Of a stretch of 64,000 nt of DNA, positions 24,934-34,070 are shown piece by piece. The DNA comes from Saccharothrix carnea (GTDB taxonomy: Bacteria; Actinomycetota; Actinomycetes; Mycobacteriales; Pseudonocardiaceae), in NCBI RefSeq assembly GCF_003014735.1, contig NZ_PYAX01000015.1:1-64000 (forward strand), read 5' to 3'. Below the pieces are notes generated by a model. That model saw only the letters and a program-made list of their open reading frames with translations. It made no database searches and was not told the DNA's origin. The translations under genes were made by a program, and so were the position numbers. Each line of letters opens with the position of its first letter. The first letter of the stretch is position 1.

Positions 24934-27906
24934 TCACCAGCCGGAGTTGCCGCCACCGCGCTGGACGGTGTACCGGTTCTCGTCGTTGACCATCCCGCGG
25001 CTGCCCGTGCCCTTGAGGCCGGAGACGGTCACGCCGTCGAAGCGGCCGGTGCCGGACATGAGGTAGAAGTAGATGCCGTGGGAGTCGGCGTTGGTCACGG
25101 ATCCGGCGCCGTCGTCGAAGGACTCGGTGGCGCCGCCGGTGCCGTTGATCCCGACGTTGGCGACCGTCAGGTTGCTCACGGCCTTGTTCCAGCTCAGCAG
25201 CAGGCCGTGGTAGTTGCTGTCGTTGATCTCCAGGTCGCGCAGCACGACCGCGCCGGTGATGTCGGCGCGTTCGGCGAACAGCCAGATCGCGCCGGTGTGG
25301 GTGTGCCAGTCCCAGTTGCGGGTGCCGGTGCGGGTGAGGGTGTTGCGCTGCACGGTGGTGGTGCCGTTGAACGGCATGGACGCGTGCCAGGTGGACAGCA
25401 TGACGCCGGAGCCGTTGAACACGGTGTCGGTGATCAGGTTGTCCTCGGCGCGGTTGTCGGTACCGCCGTAGATGGCCACGCCGTTGGCCAGGATCGGCAG
25501 CGCGACCGTGTTGAACGCGAACACGCTGCGGCTGACGGTGCCCGCCGCTTCCCAGGACCACATGGCCAGCGCGTCGTCGCCGGTGTTGCGGAAGTTGCTC
25601 TGCTCCACCCGGACGTTGGCGGTGTTGCCGTTGACGTTGAGGCCGTCCGCCATCGTGTTGCGGATGCGCAGGCCCGAGACGAGCAGGCCGTCCGCCTGCT
25701 TGATCCACAGGCCGACCTTGGCGTGGTCGGAGGCCACGTTGAAGATCAGCGACCCGGTGCCGAACTCGCCTTCGACGAACGCGTCGGAGCTGGGTGCGCC
25801 GTCCGGGTCGCGGGTGGTGACGTCGCCGTCGAAGGTGAAGTCGGCCAGCGTGGTGTCGGCGCCGGCGACGTAGAACCCGCCGCGGCGGTCGGCGCCCAGG
25901 AGCACGGTGTGCCAGGTACCGGCGCCGCGCACGTCGACGCCGTCGACCTGGACCAGGCTGTGGAGGTTGAACCGACCGGCCGGGATCCAGACACCCCGGG
26001 CCGTGGTGCCCCGGGCCGCGGAGACGGCCGAGCGGAGGGCGGCGCTGTCGTCCACGCCGTCGTCGGCCCGTGCTCCGTGGTCGGTGATGCTGAGGTAGCC
26101 GGCCGGGGCCGCGGTCGGGCCGTCGACGACCTCGGCCTCGACCAGGTCCACGGTGATGTAGCTGGTCGCGTTGGTGTCCTTGGCCAGGCGGAGGACCGTG
26201 CCGGCGGGGTAGGTCTGGGGCAGCAGGACGCGGGAGTCGTCGAAGTAGCGGTGCGGACGTGCGCCGCCGGGGCCGGCGGTGAAGGGGTAGTCGCCGTACA
26301 TCCAGCTGTACTTGGAGGTCAGCGTGAGGTCGCGGACCTTGGTGCCGCCCGCGTACACCGCCAGCGGTGCGGTGGTGCCGTTGCCCGAGGCGTCGTCGGG
26401 CAGGCCCGCGCGCACGGTGATGGCGTTGGCGGGCTTGGTCAGCGTGACCTGCACGTACTGGCCGGTACCGGTGAGCTTCATGGCGCTGCGGCCCGAGGCC
26501 TCGGCGGCCTCCGTGGTGTAGGTGCGGCCGGAGATGCGGGTTCCGGTGCCGTTGTCGGTCTCGTAGGTGGTGTAGGGCACGGTCGCGCCACGTGCGGCCA
26601 GGCCCGCGGTGTTGGTGACCGCGATGTTGTCGAGCTGGACGCCGCCGGTGTCGCCGGTCGTGACGTGGTAGCCGATGAGGTTCAGCCCCGAGCGCAGTGC
26701 CGCGCTGTGGGTCGTGGTGCGCCAGCCGCTGCCGCCCGACAACGACAACCGCGGTCCCTTGACGCCGTTGACGTACAGGGTCACCGTGCCTGCGGAGGAG
26801 TTGGTGTGGCGCAGGGTGATGGTGGCGTTGCCCGCGCTCGTCTGGTTGATGCTGCGGATGACGCGCGCGCCGTTGCCCGGCAGGGTCACCGAGCCGGTGC
26901 CTGTGGCGCCGGACGGGCTGGTGGCGGTCGAGGCGCCGCCGGAGAGGAACCCGGACTCCAGTTCGTAGGAACCGGCCGGTCCCGGCGGGTTGGTCGTTGT
27001 GGTGGTGGTCGGCACGGCGGTGGACAGCTTGACGTGGTCCAGGTTGACGTTGCCGTTGTCACCGGCGCCGTAGGAGACCGCGATCGTGTTCACGCCGGCG
27101 TTGAGGGTCACCGCTGCGGTCGCGGTCCCCCACGTGCTCCAGGAAGCGGTGGCGGGCAGTGACACCTGCCGGACGGCGCCGTTGACCGACACGGACAGGG
27201 AGCGCGTCGAGCCGGTGCCGTTGGCGTAGCGCAGCGTCAGCTCGCTGTTCCCGGCGCTGCCGCTGGTGGCGGCGAACGTCGCCGTCGCCGTGCCCCGGTT
27301 GGCGTCGGTGAAACCGCCGACATAGCCCGTGCCGGAGTAGCCGGCGTGTTCGGACTCGACGCGGGCACCACCGGAGAGCTGGGCCGACTCCGCTTCGAGG
27401 TCGCCGCCGGAGGTGGGGGCCGGCTCGATGGTGATGTGGTCCAGGTTGACGTTGCCGTTGTCACCGGCGCCGTAGGACACCGCGATGGCGTTGCCGGTGG
27501 CGTTGAGCTGCACGTTCTGGCGCACGCTGCCCCACGAGGCCCAGCCGGCGGTGGCCGGCAGGGAGAGTTGGCGGGCGCTGCCGTTGACCGACAGGGTCAG
27601 GGTGCGGGTCGAGCCGGTGCCGTTGGCGTAGCGCAGCGTCAGGGTGTTCTGCCCGGCCGCGGCGTTGGTGGTGAAGGTCGCCTTGGCGGTGCCGCGGTTG
27701 GCGTCGGTGAACCCGCCGGCGTAGCCGGTGCCGGAGTACCCGGTGTGCTCGGACTCGACGCGGGCACCGCCGGAGAGCGCGGCCGACTCGGCTTCGAGCA
27801 CGGCGGGCGCCGCCGGGGCGGCCGTGCTCCACAGGGTGATCAGACCGGCGGCCATCACCGTCGTGGTGACTGCCGCGAGCCCTCTCTTGGACAGCTTGCT
27901 CAACAT
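24934..27906 (-). CDS. secreted GH87 alpha-1,3-glucanase / mycodextranase-like enzyme with tandem CBMs
   Basis: About 990 residues from the ATG at 27906; the longer frame to 28785 overlaps the permease gene and is rejected. After the signal peptide come two nearly identical CBM6/35-type modules (each beginning LEAES, containing HxGYSGTGY), a third related one (YELESGFLSGGA) and another beta-sandwich. The right-handed beta-helix catalytic domain of GH87 begins about residue 600 (ITDHGARADDGVDDSAALRS) and contains RNTGDDALAMWSWE and WDWHTHTGAIWLFAE. GH87 enzymes cleave alpha-1,3-glucan or nigeran, polymers of fungal walls and dental mutan. It sits directly behind the ABC importer genes. Confidence 0.85.
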   Translation of the reverse strand: MLSKLSKRGLAAVTTTVMAAGLITLWSTAAPAAPAVLEAESAALSGGARVESEHTGYSGTGYAGGFTDANRGTAKATFTTNAAAGQNTLTLRYANGTGSTRTLTLSVNGSARQLSLPATAGWASWGSVRQNVQLNATGNAIAVSYGAGDNGNVNLDHITIEPAPTSGGDLEAESAQLSGGARVESEHAGYSGTGYVGGFTDANRGTATATFAATSGSAGNSELTLRYANGTGSTRSLSVSVNGAVRQVSLPATASWSTWGTATAAVTLNAGVNTIAVSYGAGDNGNVNLDHVKLSTAVPTTTTTTNPPGPAGSYELESGFLSGGASTATSPSGATGTGSVTLPGNGARVIRSINQTSAGNATITLRHTNSSAGTVTLYVNGVKGPRLSLSGGSGWRTTTHSAALRSGLNLIGYHVTTGDTGGVQLDNIAVTNTAGLAARGATVPYTTYETDNGTGTRISGRTYTTEAAEASGRSAMKLTGTGQYVQVTLTKPANAITVRAGLPDDASGNGTTAPLAVYAGGTKVRDLTLTSKYSWMYGDYPFTAGPGGARPHRYFDDSRVLLPQTYPAGTVLRLAKDTNATSYITVDLVEAEVVDGPTAAPAGYLSITDHGARADDGVDDSAALRSAVSAARGTTARGVWIPAGRFNLHSLVQVDGVDVRGAGTWHTVLLGADRRGGFYVAGADTTLADFTFDGDVTTRDPDGAPSSDAFVEGEFGTGSLIFNVASDHAKVGLWIKQADGLLVSGLRIRNTMADGLNVNGNTANVRVEQSNFRNTGDDALAMWSWEAAGTVSRSVFAFNTVALPILANGVAIYGGTDNRAEDNLITDTVFNGSGVMLSTWHASMPFNGTTTVQRNTLTRTGTRNWDWHTHTGAIWLFAERADITGAVVLRDLEINDSNYHGLLLSWNKAVSNLTVANVGINGTGGATESFDDGAGSVTNADSHGIYFYLMSGTGRFDGVTVSGLKGTGSRGMVNDENRYTVQRGGGNSGW
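27010..27800 (-). repeat. tandem duplicated CBM-coding segment in GH87
   Basis: Two copies of about 390 bases (roughly 27010-27405 and 27418-27800) share long identical runs, for example the codes for GAGDNGNVNLDH and GFTDANRGTA. This indicates a recent internal duplication. Confidence 0.75.
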
Positions 27907-27953
27907 CGTTGTTGTCTCTCTTCGCAGGGGGAGGCCCGTCGTAGGGCCGTGGT

Positions 27954-28814
27954 TCATCCCTTGACCGCGCCCTCCAGCGCGCCGCCGCTCAGGAACAGTC
28001 GTTGGAACACCAGGAACAGCGCGATCGGGATGATCGACGAGATCGCCAGGGCGGCGAGGAAGACGTCGAGTTCCACGTAGCGCTGCAGGGCGGGCAGGCG
28101 CACGGACAGCGGCTGCACCGCGGGGTCGGGCAGCACCAGCATCGGCCAGAGGAAGTCCTTCCAACTGGCCACGACGGCGAACACCGACACCACGCCGATG
28201 ATCGGCCGCGACAGCGGCAGCACCACCGACCAGAAGATCCGGAACGGTCCGGCGCCGTCCACCCGGGCCGCCTCGAACACCTCGCGCGGCAGGCTCGCGA
28301 AGAACCGCTGCACGAGGACGACGTTGAACGCGCTCGCACCGGCGGGCAACCACACCGCCCAGAAGGTGTTGATCATTCCCGCGTCGACCACGGTCAGGTA
28401 CAGCGGCACGAGCAGCACGATCGGGGGGACGAACAGCGTGCCCAGCACCACCGCGGTGATCAGGCCTCCGTAGCGGGGCCTCAGCACGGCCAGCGCGTAC
28501 CCGGCGGTGGTGGCGACCGCCAGCTGCACGGCCCACGAACCGGCGGCGAGCCACACGGTGTTGAGGAAGTACTCGTCGATCTCCACGCGGGTCCACGCGG
28601 TGGCCAGGTTGGCCAGGTCGAACCCGTGGGGGAACACCGACAGGGGCGCGCGCAGCGTGTCCTGGGTGGGCGTGACGGCGGCCTTGGCCAGCCACAGCAC
28701 GGGGCCCAGGCCGGTGAGCAGCAGCGCGCCCAGCAGCAGGCCTTGGAGTGCGCGCAGCACCAGCCGGGTGCGGGTGGTCGCCCACTCGGTGGGCGAGACC
28801 AGACCTCGGTTCAC
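27954..28814 (-). CDS. ABC sugar transporter permease (MalG type)
   Basis: 286 residues with six predicted membrane helices. The EAA loop reads EAARVDGAGPFRIFWSVVLPL, the docking site for the ATPase. It is the second permease of a CUT1 importer and overlaps the first permease by four bases. No ATPase gene is present; such systems in actinomycetes usually share a general ATPase (MsiK type) encoded elsewhere. GH87 follows after 47 bases. Confidence 0.9.
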   Translation of the reverse strand: MNRGLVSPTEWATTRTRLVLRALQGLLLGALLLTGLGPVLWLAKAAVTPTQDTLRAPLSVFPHGFDLANLATAWTRVEIDEYFLNTVWLAAGSWAVQLAVATTAGYALAVLRPRYGGLITAVVLGTLFVPPIVLLVPLYLTVVDAGMINTFWAVWLPAGASAFNVVLVQRFFASLPREVFEAARVDGAGPFRIFWSVVLPLSRPIIGVVSVFAVVASWKDFLWPMLVLPDPAVQPLSVRLPALQRYVELDVFLAALAISSIIPIALFLVFQRLFLSGGALEGAVKG

Positions 28815-29779
28815 GACGTGCTCCAGGATCTCGTCAGCCGGAAGTACGCGGTCGAGAACAGCGCCAGCACCGCCGCGAGCATGAGGCTCAACGCGGTGGC
28901 CGCGCCGTAGTCACCGCCCAGGCTGTTGGCGAAGGCGTAGTCGTAGATCAGCAGCAGCAGGGTCGTGGTCGAGTTCGCGGGACCGCCGCCGGTGAACAGG
29001 AACGGTTCCAGGAACACCTGCGCCGTGCCGATGATCTGGAGGATGAACGTCACCAGCAGCACGCCGCGCAGCCGCGGCAGCGTGACGTGCCAGACCTTGC
29101 GCCAGATCCCCGAGCCGTCGATCTCCGCGGCCTCGTACAGGTCGGCGGGCACCCCGGCCAGCGCCGCCAGGTAGATGATCACCGTGCCGCCCGCGGCGGC
29201 CCACGTGGCTTCCAGCACCAGCGCGGGCATCGCGCTGCCCGGGTCCTGCAGCCACTGCCACGGCCCGAGCCCGACCCATCCCAGCACCGTGTTGAACACC
29301 CCGGTCGGACCGGCGTCGTAGAAGAACTTCCACAACAGCACCGCGACGACCGGCGGGATCACCACCGGGAGGTAGGCCAGTGCGCTGAACAACCCCTTGC
29401 GGTGGCGGACCTCGCTGATCAGCACCGCGGCCAGCAGCGGCAGCGGGTAGCCGAACAGCAGCGCCAGCACCGCGAACCACACCGTGTTGCGCAACGCGGT
29501 CCACAGCAGCGGGTCCGCCAGCACTTGGGCGAAGTTGTCCAGGCCGACGAACTCGACGGGCCCGACGAGGTTGGTCCGCTGGAAGCTCATCACCACCGAC
29601 TGCACGATCGGCGCCCACGAGAAGAACCCGAACACCAGCAGCAGCGGCAGCAGGAAGACCAGGGTGCTCAACCCGCCGCGGCGCACCCACGTGGCGGGCG
29701 TGCGCCGCCGTCGCGGCGGGCGGGGACCGCGTGGCGGCGGGGGAACCGCCGCCACGCGGGAGTGGGATCGGACGGCCAC
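28811..29779 (-). CDS. ABC sugar transporter permease (MalF type)
   Basis: 322 residues. The N-terminus is basic and proline-rich (RGPRPPRRRR), then six helices. The EAA-loop reads YEAAEIDGSGIWRKVWHVTLPRL. It is coupled to the MalG-type gene by an ATGA-type overlap and lies one base beyond the solute-binding protein gene. It forms the heterodimeric channel with the 27954 product. Confidence 0.9.
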   Translation of the reverse strand: MAVRSHSRVAAVPPPPRGPRPPRRRRTPATWVRRGGLSTLVFLLPLLLVFGFFSWAPIVQSVVMSFQRTNLVGPVEFVGLDNFAQVLADPLLWTALRNTVWFAVLALLFGYPLPLLAAVLISEVRHRKGLFSALAYLPVVIPPVVAVLLWKFFYDAGPTGVFNTVLGWVGLGPWQWLQDPGSAMPALVLEATWAAAGGTVIIYLAALAGVPADLYEAAEIDGSGIWRKVWHVTLPRLRGVLLVTFILQIIGTAQVFLEPFLFTGGGPANSTTTLLLLIYDYAFANSLGGDYGAATALSLMLAAVLALFSTAYFRLTRSWSTS

Positions 29780-29780
29780 G

Positions 29781-31163
29781 TCAGCCCCGGCCGATCTGGG
29801 CCTGCACCTCGGCGTCGGCCTTGGCCAGCAGCGCGGGCACGTCCGCGGACCGGTCGGTGAACAGGGTCTGCACGGTCTGGTCCAGGATCTTGTAGACGTC
29901 CTGGGTGGACCGGGTCGGCTCGGTGACCAGCGGCTGGTCGAACATCTTCGCCGTGTACGGCGTCATCTGGTCCAACGGCACGTTGACGTACTGCGCGGTC
30001 CACTCCCGCGCCTGGTCGTAGGTCGCGCGGTCCACCACGGGCAGCGTCGGCACACCGACCGGCTGGTCGGTCTCGGCCAACGTCCTGGCGTCGGCGACCG
30101 CCGCCTCCTGGTCGGTCAGCTTGCCCATGTAGTAGAAGTCGATCCACTTCACGGCGGCTTCCTTGCTGCGCTCGCCGATCTTCGGGCTCACCACGGCCAG
30201 CGTGCCGCCGCCGAGCACGCCCGCGTCCGGCTTGTCCGCCAGTGGCAGGGCGGCGACGCCGTAGTCCTCGGCCTTGAGGCCGTTCTGGGTGACGAGGTTG
30301 CCGTAGTTGCCGCCGCCGGAGACGTACATGCCGATGCGGCCGGCGGCGAAGTCCTGGTTGATCCCGGCCCAGTCGTAGAGGAAGTTCGCGCCCATGCTGT
30401 TGTCCTCCCAGCGCATGGCGCGCAAGGTGTCGAGCACCTCGGCCATCTCCGGGGTGTCCACGGTGGCCTCGGCCTGGTCGCCGGTGATCTTCTCGATCCG
30501 GCCGCCGAAGGCGTAGTCGAGCGTGGTGAGGATCCAGCCGCCGGTGTTGCCCGAGGTCATCTGCGCGTACCCGGCCTGGCCGGTGCGCTCGGTGATCTGC
30601 TTGGCCGCGGAGCGCACCTCGGCCCACGTCGTGGGCGGCTTGTCCGGGTCGAGCCCGGCCTGGGTGAACAGCGTGCGGTTGTAGTGCAGCGCCTGGCCGT
30701 AGGCGGCGATCGGCACCGCCCACTGCTTGCCGTCCGCGGCCTGCCCGGCCTTGGCGACGTTCGGGTTGAGCTTGGCGGCGTAGGGCAGCTGGGCGATCTG
30801 CTCGCCGACGTCGGCGATCTGCTTGCGCTCGATCAGGCCCCGGCCATCGGTGAACGGCACGGTGAACACGTCGGGGATGGTGCCGCCGGCGAGCTGGGCG
30901 GTGAACGACGCGGCGGTCCAGGTGTACTCCTGGGTGCGGACGTCGATGTCGGTGTTGGCGGCCTCGAACTGCTCGGCGCGCTTGGTGAACGCGTCGATCG
31001 CGGCCTTCTCCAGGCCCGAGTCCATCGCGACGGTGATGACGACCTTGCCGTCGGCACCCACCTGGTCGTCGGGATCGGAGCCGCACGCGGTCAGGAGCAA
31101 GGGCAGCACGATCACCGCGGTCGCGAGTCTGGTCGGCAGTGGCCTTGCGGCGGAGGACTTCAT
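29781..31163 (-). CDS. sugar-binding lipoprotein of the ABC importer
   Basis: About 460 residues from the ATG at 31163 with GAAGGAAAG upstream. The N-terminus is a lipoprotein signal with lipobox L-T-A-C (LLTACGSDPDD). The rest is a family-1 solute-binding fold (VVITVAMDSGLEKAAIDAF, YGQALHYNRTLFTQAG, AGRIGMYVSGGGNYG). It would capture oligosaccharides released by GH87 or GH76 and hand them to the two permeases. Confidence 0.9.
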   Translation of the reverse strand: MKSSAARPLPTRLATAVIVLPLLLTACGSDPDDQVGADGKVVITVAMDSGLEKAAIDAFTKRAEQFEAANTDIDVRTQEYTWTAASFTAQLAGGTIPDVFTVPFTDGRGLIERKQIADVGEQIAQLPYAAKLNPNVAKAGQAADGKQWAVPIAAYGQALHYNRTLFTQAGLDPDKPPTTWAEVRSAAKQITERTGQAGYAQMTSGNTGGWILTTLDYAFGGRIEKITGDQAEATVDTPEMAEVLDTLRAMRWEDNSMGANFLYDWAGINQDFAAGRIGMYVSGGGNYGNLVTQNGLKAEDYGVAALPLADKPDAGVLGGGTLAVVSPKIGERSKEAAVKWIDFYYMGKLTDQEAAVADARTLAETDQPVGVPTLPVVDRATYDQAREWTAQYVNVPLDQMTPYTAKMFDQPLVTEPTRSTQDVYKILDQTVQTLFTDRSADVPALLAKADAEVQAQIGRG

Positions 31164-31182
31164 CGTCTTTCCTTCGGGTTGA

Positions 31183-32802
31183 TCAGGCACGCAGCCAGGC
31201 GGCGGCGTCGGCGGGCAGGTGGTCACCGTCGAGGTCGACGCTGGTCAGCAGCACCTCGTGGTGGTCGGGCAGCGGCACCGGCGCGGCGCCGAGGTTGACG
31301 ACGCACACGACGTCGTCACGGGCGAAGGCCAGCACGTCCTCGGTGCTGTCCAACCAGGAGAAGCGCTCTCCGCGCAGCCCGGGTTCGGACCGGCGCAGGG
31401 CGAGGGCGGTCCGGTAGAGGGTCAGCATGGAACGCGGGTCCCGGTACTGCACCTCCACCGAGCGCTCGCCCCACCCGGCGGCCGGCTGCGGCAGCCAGGC
31501 AGGCGCGCCCGACCCGTCCGGACTGAACCCGAACGAGTGACCTGAGCGGGTCCACGGCAGCGGCACGCGGCACCCGTCGCGCCCGGGGTCGGTGCGCCCG
31601 GAGCGGAAGTGCATGGGGTCCTGCAACGCCTCCAGCGGCAGGTCCTCCACCTCGGGCAACCCCAGCTCGTCGCCCTGGTAGACGTACAGCGCGCCGGGCA
31701 GCGCCGCGGTCAGCAGCGCCGCCGCGCGGGCCCGTCGCTCCCCCAGCCCCGGGTCGGTCGGCGTGCCGAACCGCTTGGTGGCGAAGGAGAACGAGCTGTC
31801 CTCGCGGCCGTACCGGGTCACCGGGCGGGTGACGTCGTGGTTGGACAGCACCCACGTGGGCGGCGCGCCGACCGGGGCGTGCGCGTCCAGCGTGGACTGG
31901 ATCGACTCGCGCAGCTGCTTGGCCTCCCACGGGCGTCCCATGAAGTCGAAGTTGAACGCCGAGTGCATCTCGTCGGGACGCAGGTAGCGGGCGAAGCGCT
32001 GCTGGTCGTCCAGCCAGATCTCCCCCACCAGCACGCGCGGCTCGGCGTAGGAGTCGGCCACCGCGCGCCAGCCGCGGTAGATGTCGTGCAGCTCGTCGCG
32101 GTCGATGAACGGGTGCCCGCCCGCCTCGTAGGTCCGCGGCACCTCGGGCAGCGCCGGGTCCTTGACGGGCATCGACGCCGAGTCGACCCGGATGCCCGCC
32201 ACGCCCCGGTCGAACCAGAACCGCAGCACGTCCTCGTGCTCGCGCCGCACGTCCGGGTGGTTCCAGTTCAGGTCCGGCTGCTCGGGCGCGAACAGGTGCA
32301 GGTACCACTGCCCGTCCGGCACCCGCGTCCAGGTGCCGCCGGCGAAGCTCGACACCCAGTCCGTGGGCGGCAGCTCGCCGTGCTCACCCCGGCCCTCGCG
32401 GAACCAGAACCGCTCCCGCTCCGGCGAACCTGGTCCGGCCGCCAGTGCCGCCTTGAACCACGCGTGCTCGCTGGAGACGTGGTTCGGCACGACGTCGACG
32501 ATCGTGCGGATGCCCATCGCGGCGGCGTCCGCGATCAGCGCCTCGGCATCGGCCAGCGTGCCGAACGCCGGGTCGATGGCCCGGTAGTCGGCCACGTCGT
32601 AGCCGCCGTCGGCCAGCGGTGAGGCGTACCAGGGGGTGAACCAGATCGCGTCCACGCCCAGGTCGCGCAGGTGGGGCAGCCTGTCGCGGACGCCGTTGAG
32701 GTCGCCGGTGCCGTCACCGTTGGAGTCGGCGAAGCTGCGCGGGTAGATCTGGTAGATCACCGCGCCGCGCCACCACGGCCGGTCCGGGCTGTCCATCGTC
32801 AC
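31183..32802 (-). CDS. GH13 alpha-glucosidase, first gene of the ABC operon
   Basis: 539 residues starting at GTG 32802 (GGGGAG five bases upstream; ATG 32796 possible). No signal peptide. The motifs DVVPNHVS, GIRVDSASMP (nucleophile), VGEIWLDD (acid/base) and LSNHDVTRP place it in GH13 with exo-alpha-glucosidase activity expected. It shares much sequence with the 23229 enzyme, so the two are paralogues that may differ in linkage preference. It is divergent from the lacI gene, with a shared operator between them. Confidence 0.9.
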   Translation of the reverse strand: MTMDSPDRPWWRGAVIYQIYPRSFADSNGDGTGDLNGVRDRLPHLRDLGVDAIWFTPWYASPLADGGYDVADYRAIDPAFGTLADAEALIADAAAMGIRTIVDVVPNHVSSEHAWFKAALAAGPGSPERERFWFREGRGEHGELPPTDWVSSFAGGTWTRVPDGQWYLHLFAPEQPDLNWNHPDVRREHEDVLRFWFDRGVAGIRVDSASMPVKDPALPEVPRTYEAGGHPFIDRDELHDIYRGWRAVADSYAEPRVLVGEIWLDDQQRFARYLRPDEMHSAFNFDFMGRPWEAKQLRESIQSTLDAHAPVGAPPTWVLSNHDVTRPVTRYGREDSSFSFATKRFGTPTDPGLGERRARAAALLTAALPGALYVYQGDELGLPEVEDLPLEALQDPMHFRSGRTDPGRDGCRVPLPWTRSGHSFGFSPDGSGAPAWLPQPAAGWGERSVEVQYRDPRSMLTLYRTALALRRSEPGLRGERFSWLDSTEDVLAFARDDVVCVVNLGAAPVPLPDHHEVLLTSVDLDGDHLPADAAAWLRA

Positions 32803-32851
32803 GATCTCTCCCCCTCATGGTGCGCGCAGGGCACCACAAATCAACCGAACG

Positions 32852-32882
32852 TTGCCGGTCAGAGGCGGTTTAGCGCTATACT
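32852..32882. promoter_or_regulatory. LacI-type operator and putative promoter between GH13 and lacI
   Basis: GTTTAGCGCTATAC (32868-32881) is a 12-of-14 palindrome around the CG-centred core TAGCGCTA, the usual form of a LacI-family operator. It overlaps a -10-like TATACT (32877-32882) for lacI; TTGCCG at 32852 could be the -35 with a long 19-base spacer. It lies 66 bases upstream of the GH13 operon and about 90 upstream of lacI, so autoregulation and repression of the transport operon are both likely. Confidence 0.6.
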
Positions 32883-32969
32883 AAGTGGTGTGGGACACTA
32901 ACCTCGCCGCAGCGCAGGTGTCAACGACGAGTCCGGTGTTCTGCGAAGGCGAGAGGAGAGATCGGGCCG

Positions 32970-34019
32970 GTGCGGGTGACCCTGAAGGACATCGCCAGGG
33001 CGGCGGGCGTGAGCATCATGACGGTGTCGAACGTGATCAACGGCAAGCACGATCGCGTGTCGGCCGAGACGGTCGAGCGGGTGCGCCGGATCGTCGCCGA
33101 ACTCGGCTACGTGCCCAACGGGTCCGCGCGCAGCCTGGCCGCCAACAGTTCCCGCCTCATCGGGCTGTTGGTGCCCGCCGAGAGCGAGGTCAGCCTCACC
33201 ATCTCCCCGCACAACATCGCCACCATCGGTCAGATCGAGCGCCGACTGCGCCAGCGCGGCTACCACCTGCTCCTGCGCGGGGTGTCCGACACCGCCGAGA
33301 TCGGCGAGGCGCTGCGGTCGTGGAGCCTGGACGGTGCCGTGCTGCTCGGCTTCCTCGACGAGGAGGTCGACGGCCTGCGCCGCCGCGTCACCGGGGCGAC
33401 ACCGGTGGTGGCCATCGACAGCTACTCCGCCAACCCGTTGACCACCGGGGTGCGCACCGACGACTTCACCGGCGCCCACCTGGCCACCTCGCACCTGCTG
33501 TCCCTGGGGCACCGGCGGATCGTGTTCGCCGCGCCGTCGTTCACCGATGTCGGCGTCGTCCACGAACGCTTCCTCGGCTTCCACGCGGCGCTGCGGGACG
33601 CCGGGGCGTCACCCCGGGACTGTCCGATCGAGACCGTCGACACGACTCATGACGACGGTGTCGAACTGGGCAGGCGCCTGCTCGCGAGCCACCCCGACGC
33701 GACCGCGGTGTTCGCCACCGCGGACATCCTCGCGATCGGCATCATCGAAGGCTTGCACGACGTCGGCGTTCCCGTGCCGGAGCGGGTCTCGGTCGTCGGG
33801 TTCGACGACCTGGACATCAGCGCCTACATCACGCCCAAGCTCACCACCGTCGCCCAGGACATCGTCGGCAAGGCGACCCACGCCGTCGACCGACTCCTCG
33901 ACCTCGCCGAAGGCGGGGACCACCACACCGAGCCGCTGGTCCTCGACGTGCGGCTCGTCGTCCGCAACTCCACCGCCGAACCGCACGACCTGGGCGGAAC
34001 CGGCGGGCCACCCCCATGA
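32970..34019 (+). CDS. LacI-family repressor of the alpha-glucan locus
   Basis: 349 residues, GTG start with GAGAGGAGAG upstream. The N-terminal helix-turn-helix and hinge are clear (TLKDIARAAGVSIMTVSNVI, then VRRIVAELGYVPNGSARSLA). The periplasmic-binding-like effector domain follows (LIGLLVPAESEVSLTISPHN, FATADILAIGIIEGL, VSVVGFDDLDISAYITPKL). It is divergently transcribed from the GH13-ABC operon. The inducer is expected to be an imported oligosaccharide or its product. Confidence 0.9.
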   Translation: MRVTLKDIARAAGVSIMTVSNVINGKHDRVSAETVERVRRIVAELGYVPNGSARSLAANSSRLIGLLVPAESEVSLTISPHNIATIGQIERRLRQRGYHLLLRGVSDTAEIGEALRSWSLDGAVLLGFLDEEVDGLRRRVTGATPVVAIDSYSANPLTTGVRTDDFTGAHLATSHLLSLGHRRIVFAAPSFTDVGVVHERFLGFHAALRDAGASPRDCPIETVDTTHDDGVELGRRLLASHPDATAVFATADILAIGIIEGLHDVGVPVPERVSVVGFDDLDISAYITPKLTTVAQDIVGKATHAVDRLLDLAEGGDHHTEPLVLDVRLVVRNSTAEPHDLGGTGGPPP

Positions 34020-34070
34020 TCGCGGCCCGCCCCCAGTGGCGTCTGCGCACGGCTTGGCGCGTCACCGCGC

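Noticed and set aside
27907..28785. N-terminal extension of GH87
   Set aside because: It overlaps the MalG-type permease gene and is Arg/Ala/Gly-rich shadow sequence; the ATG at 27906 starts a clean signal peptide.
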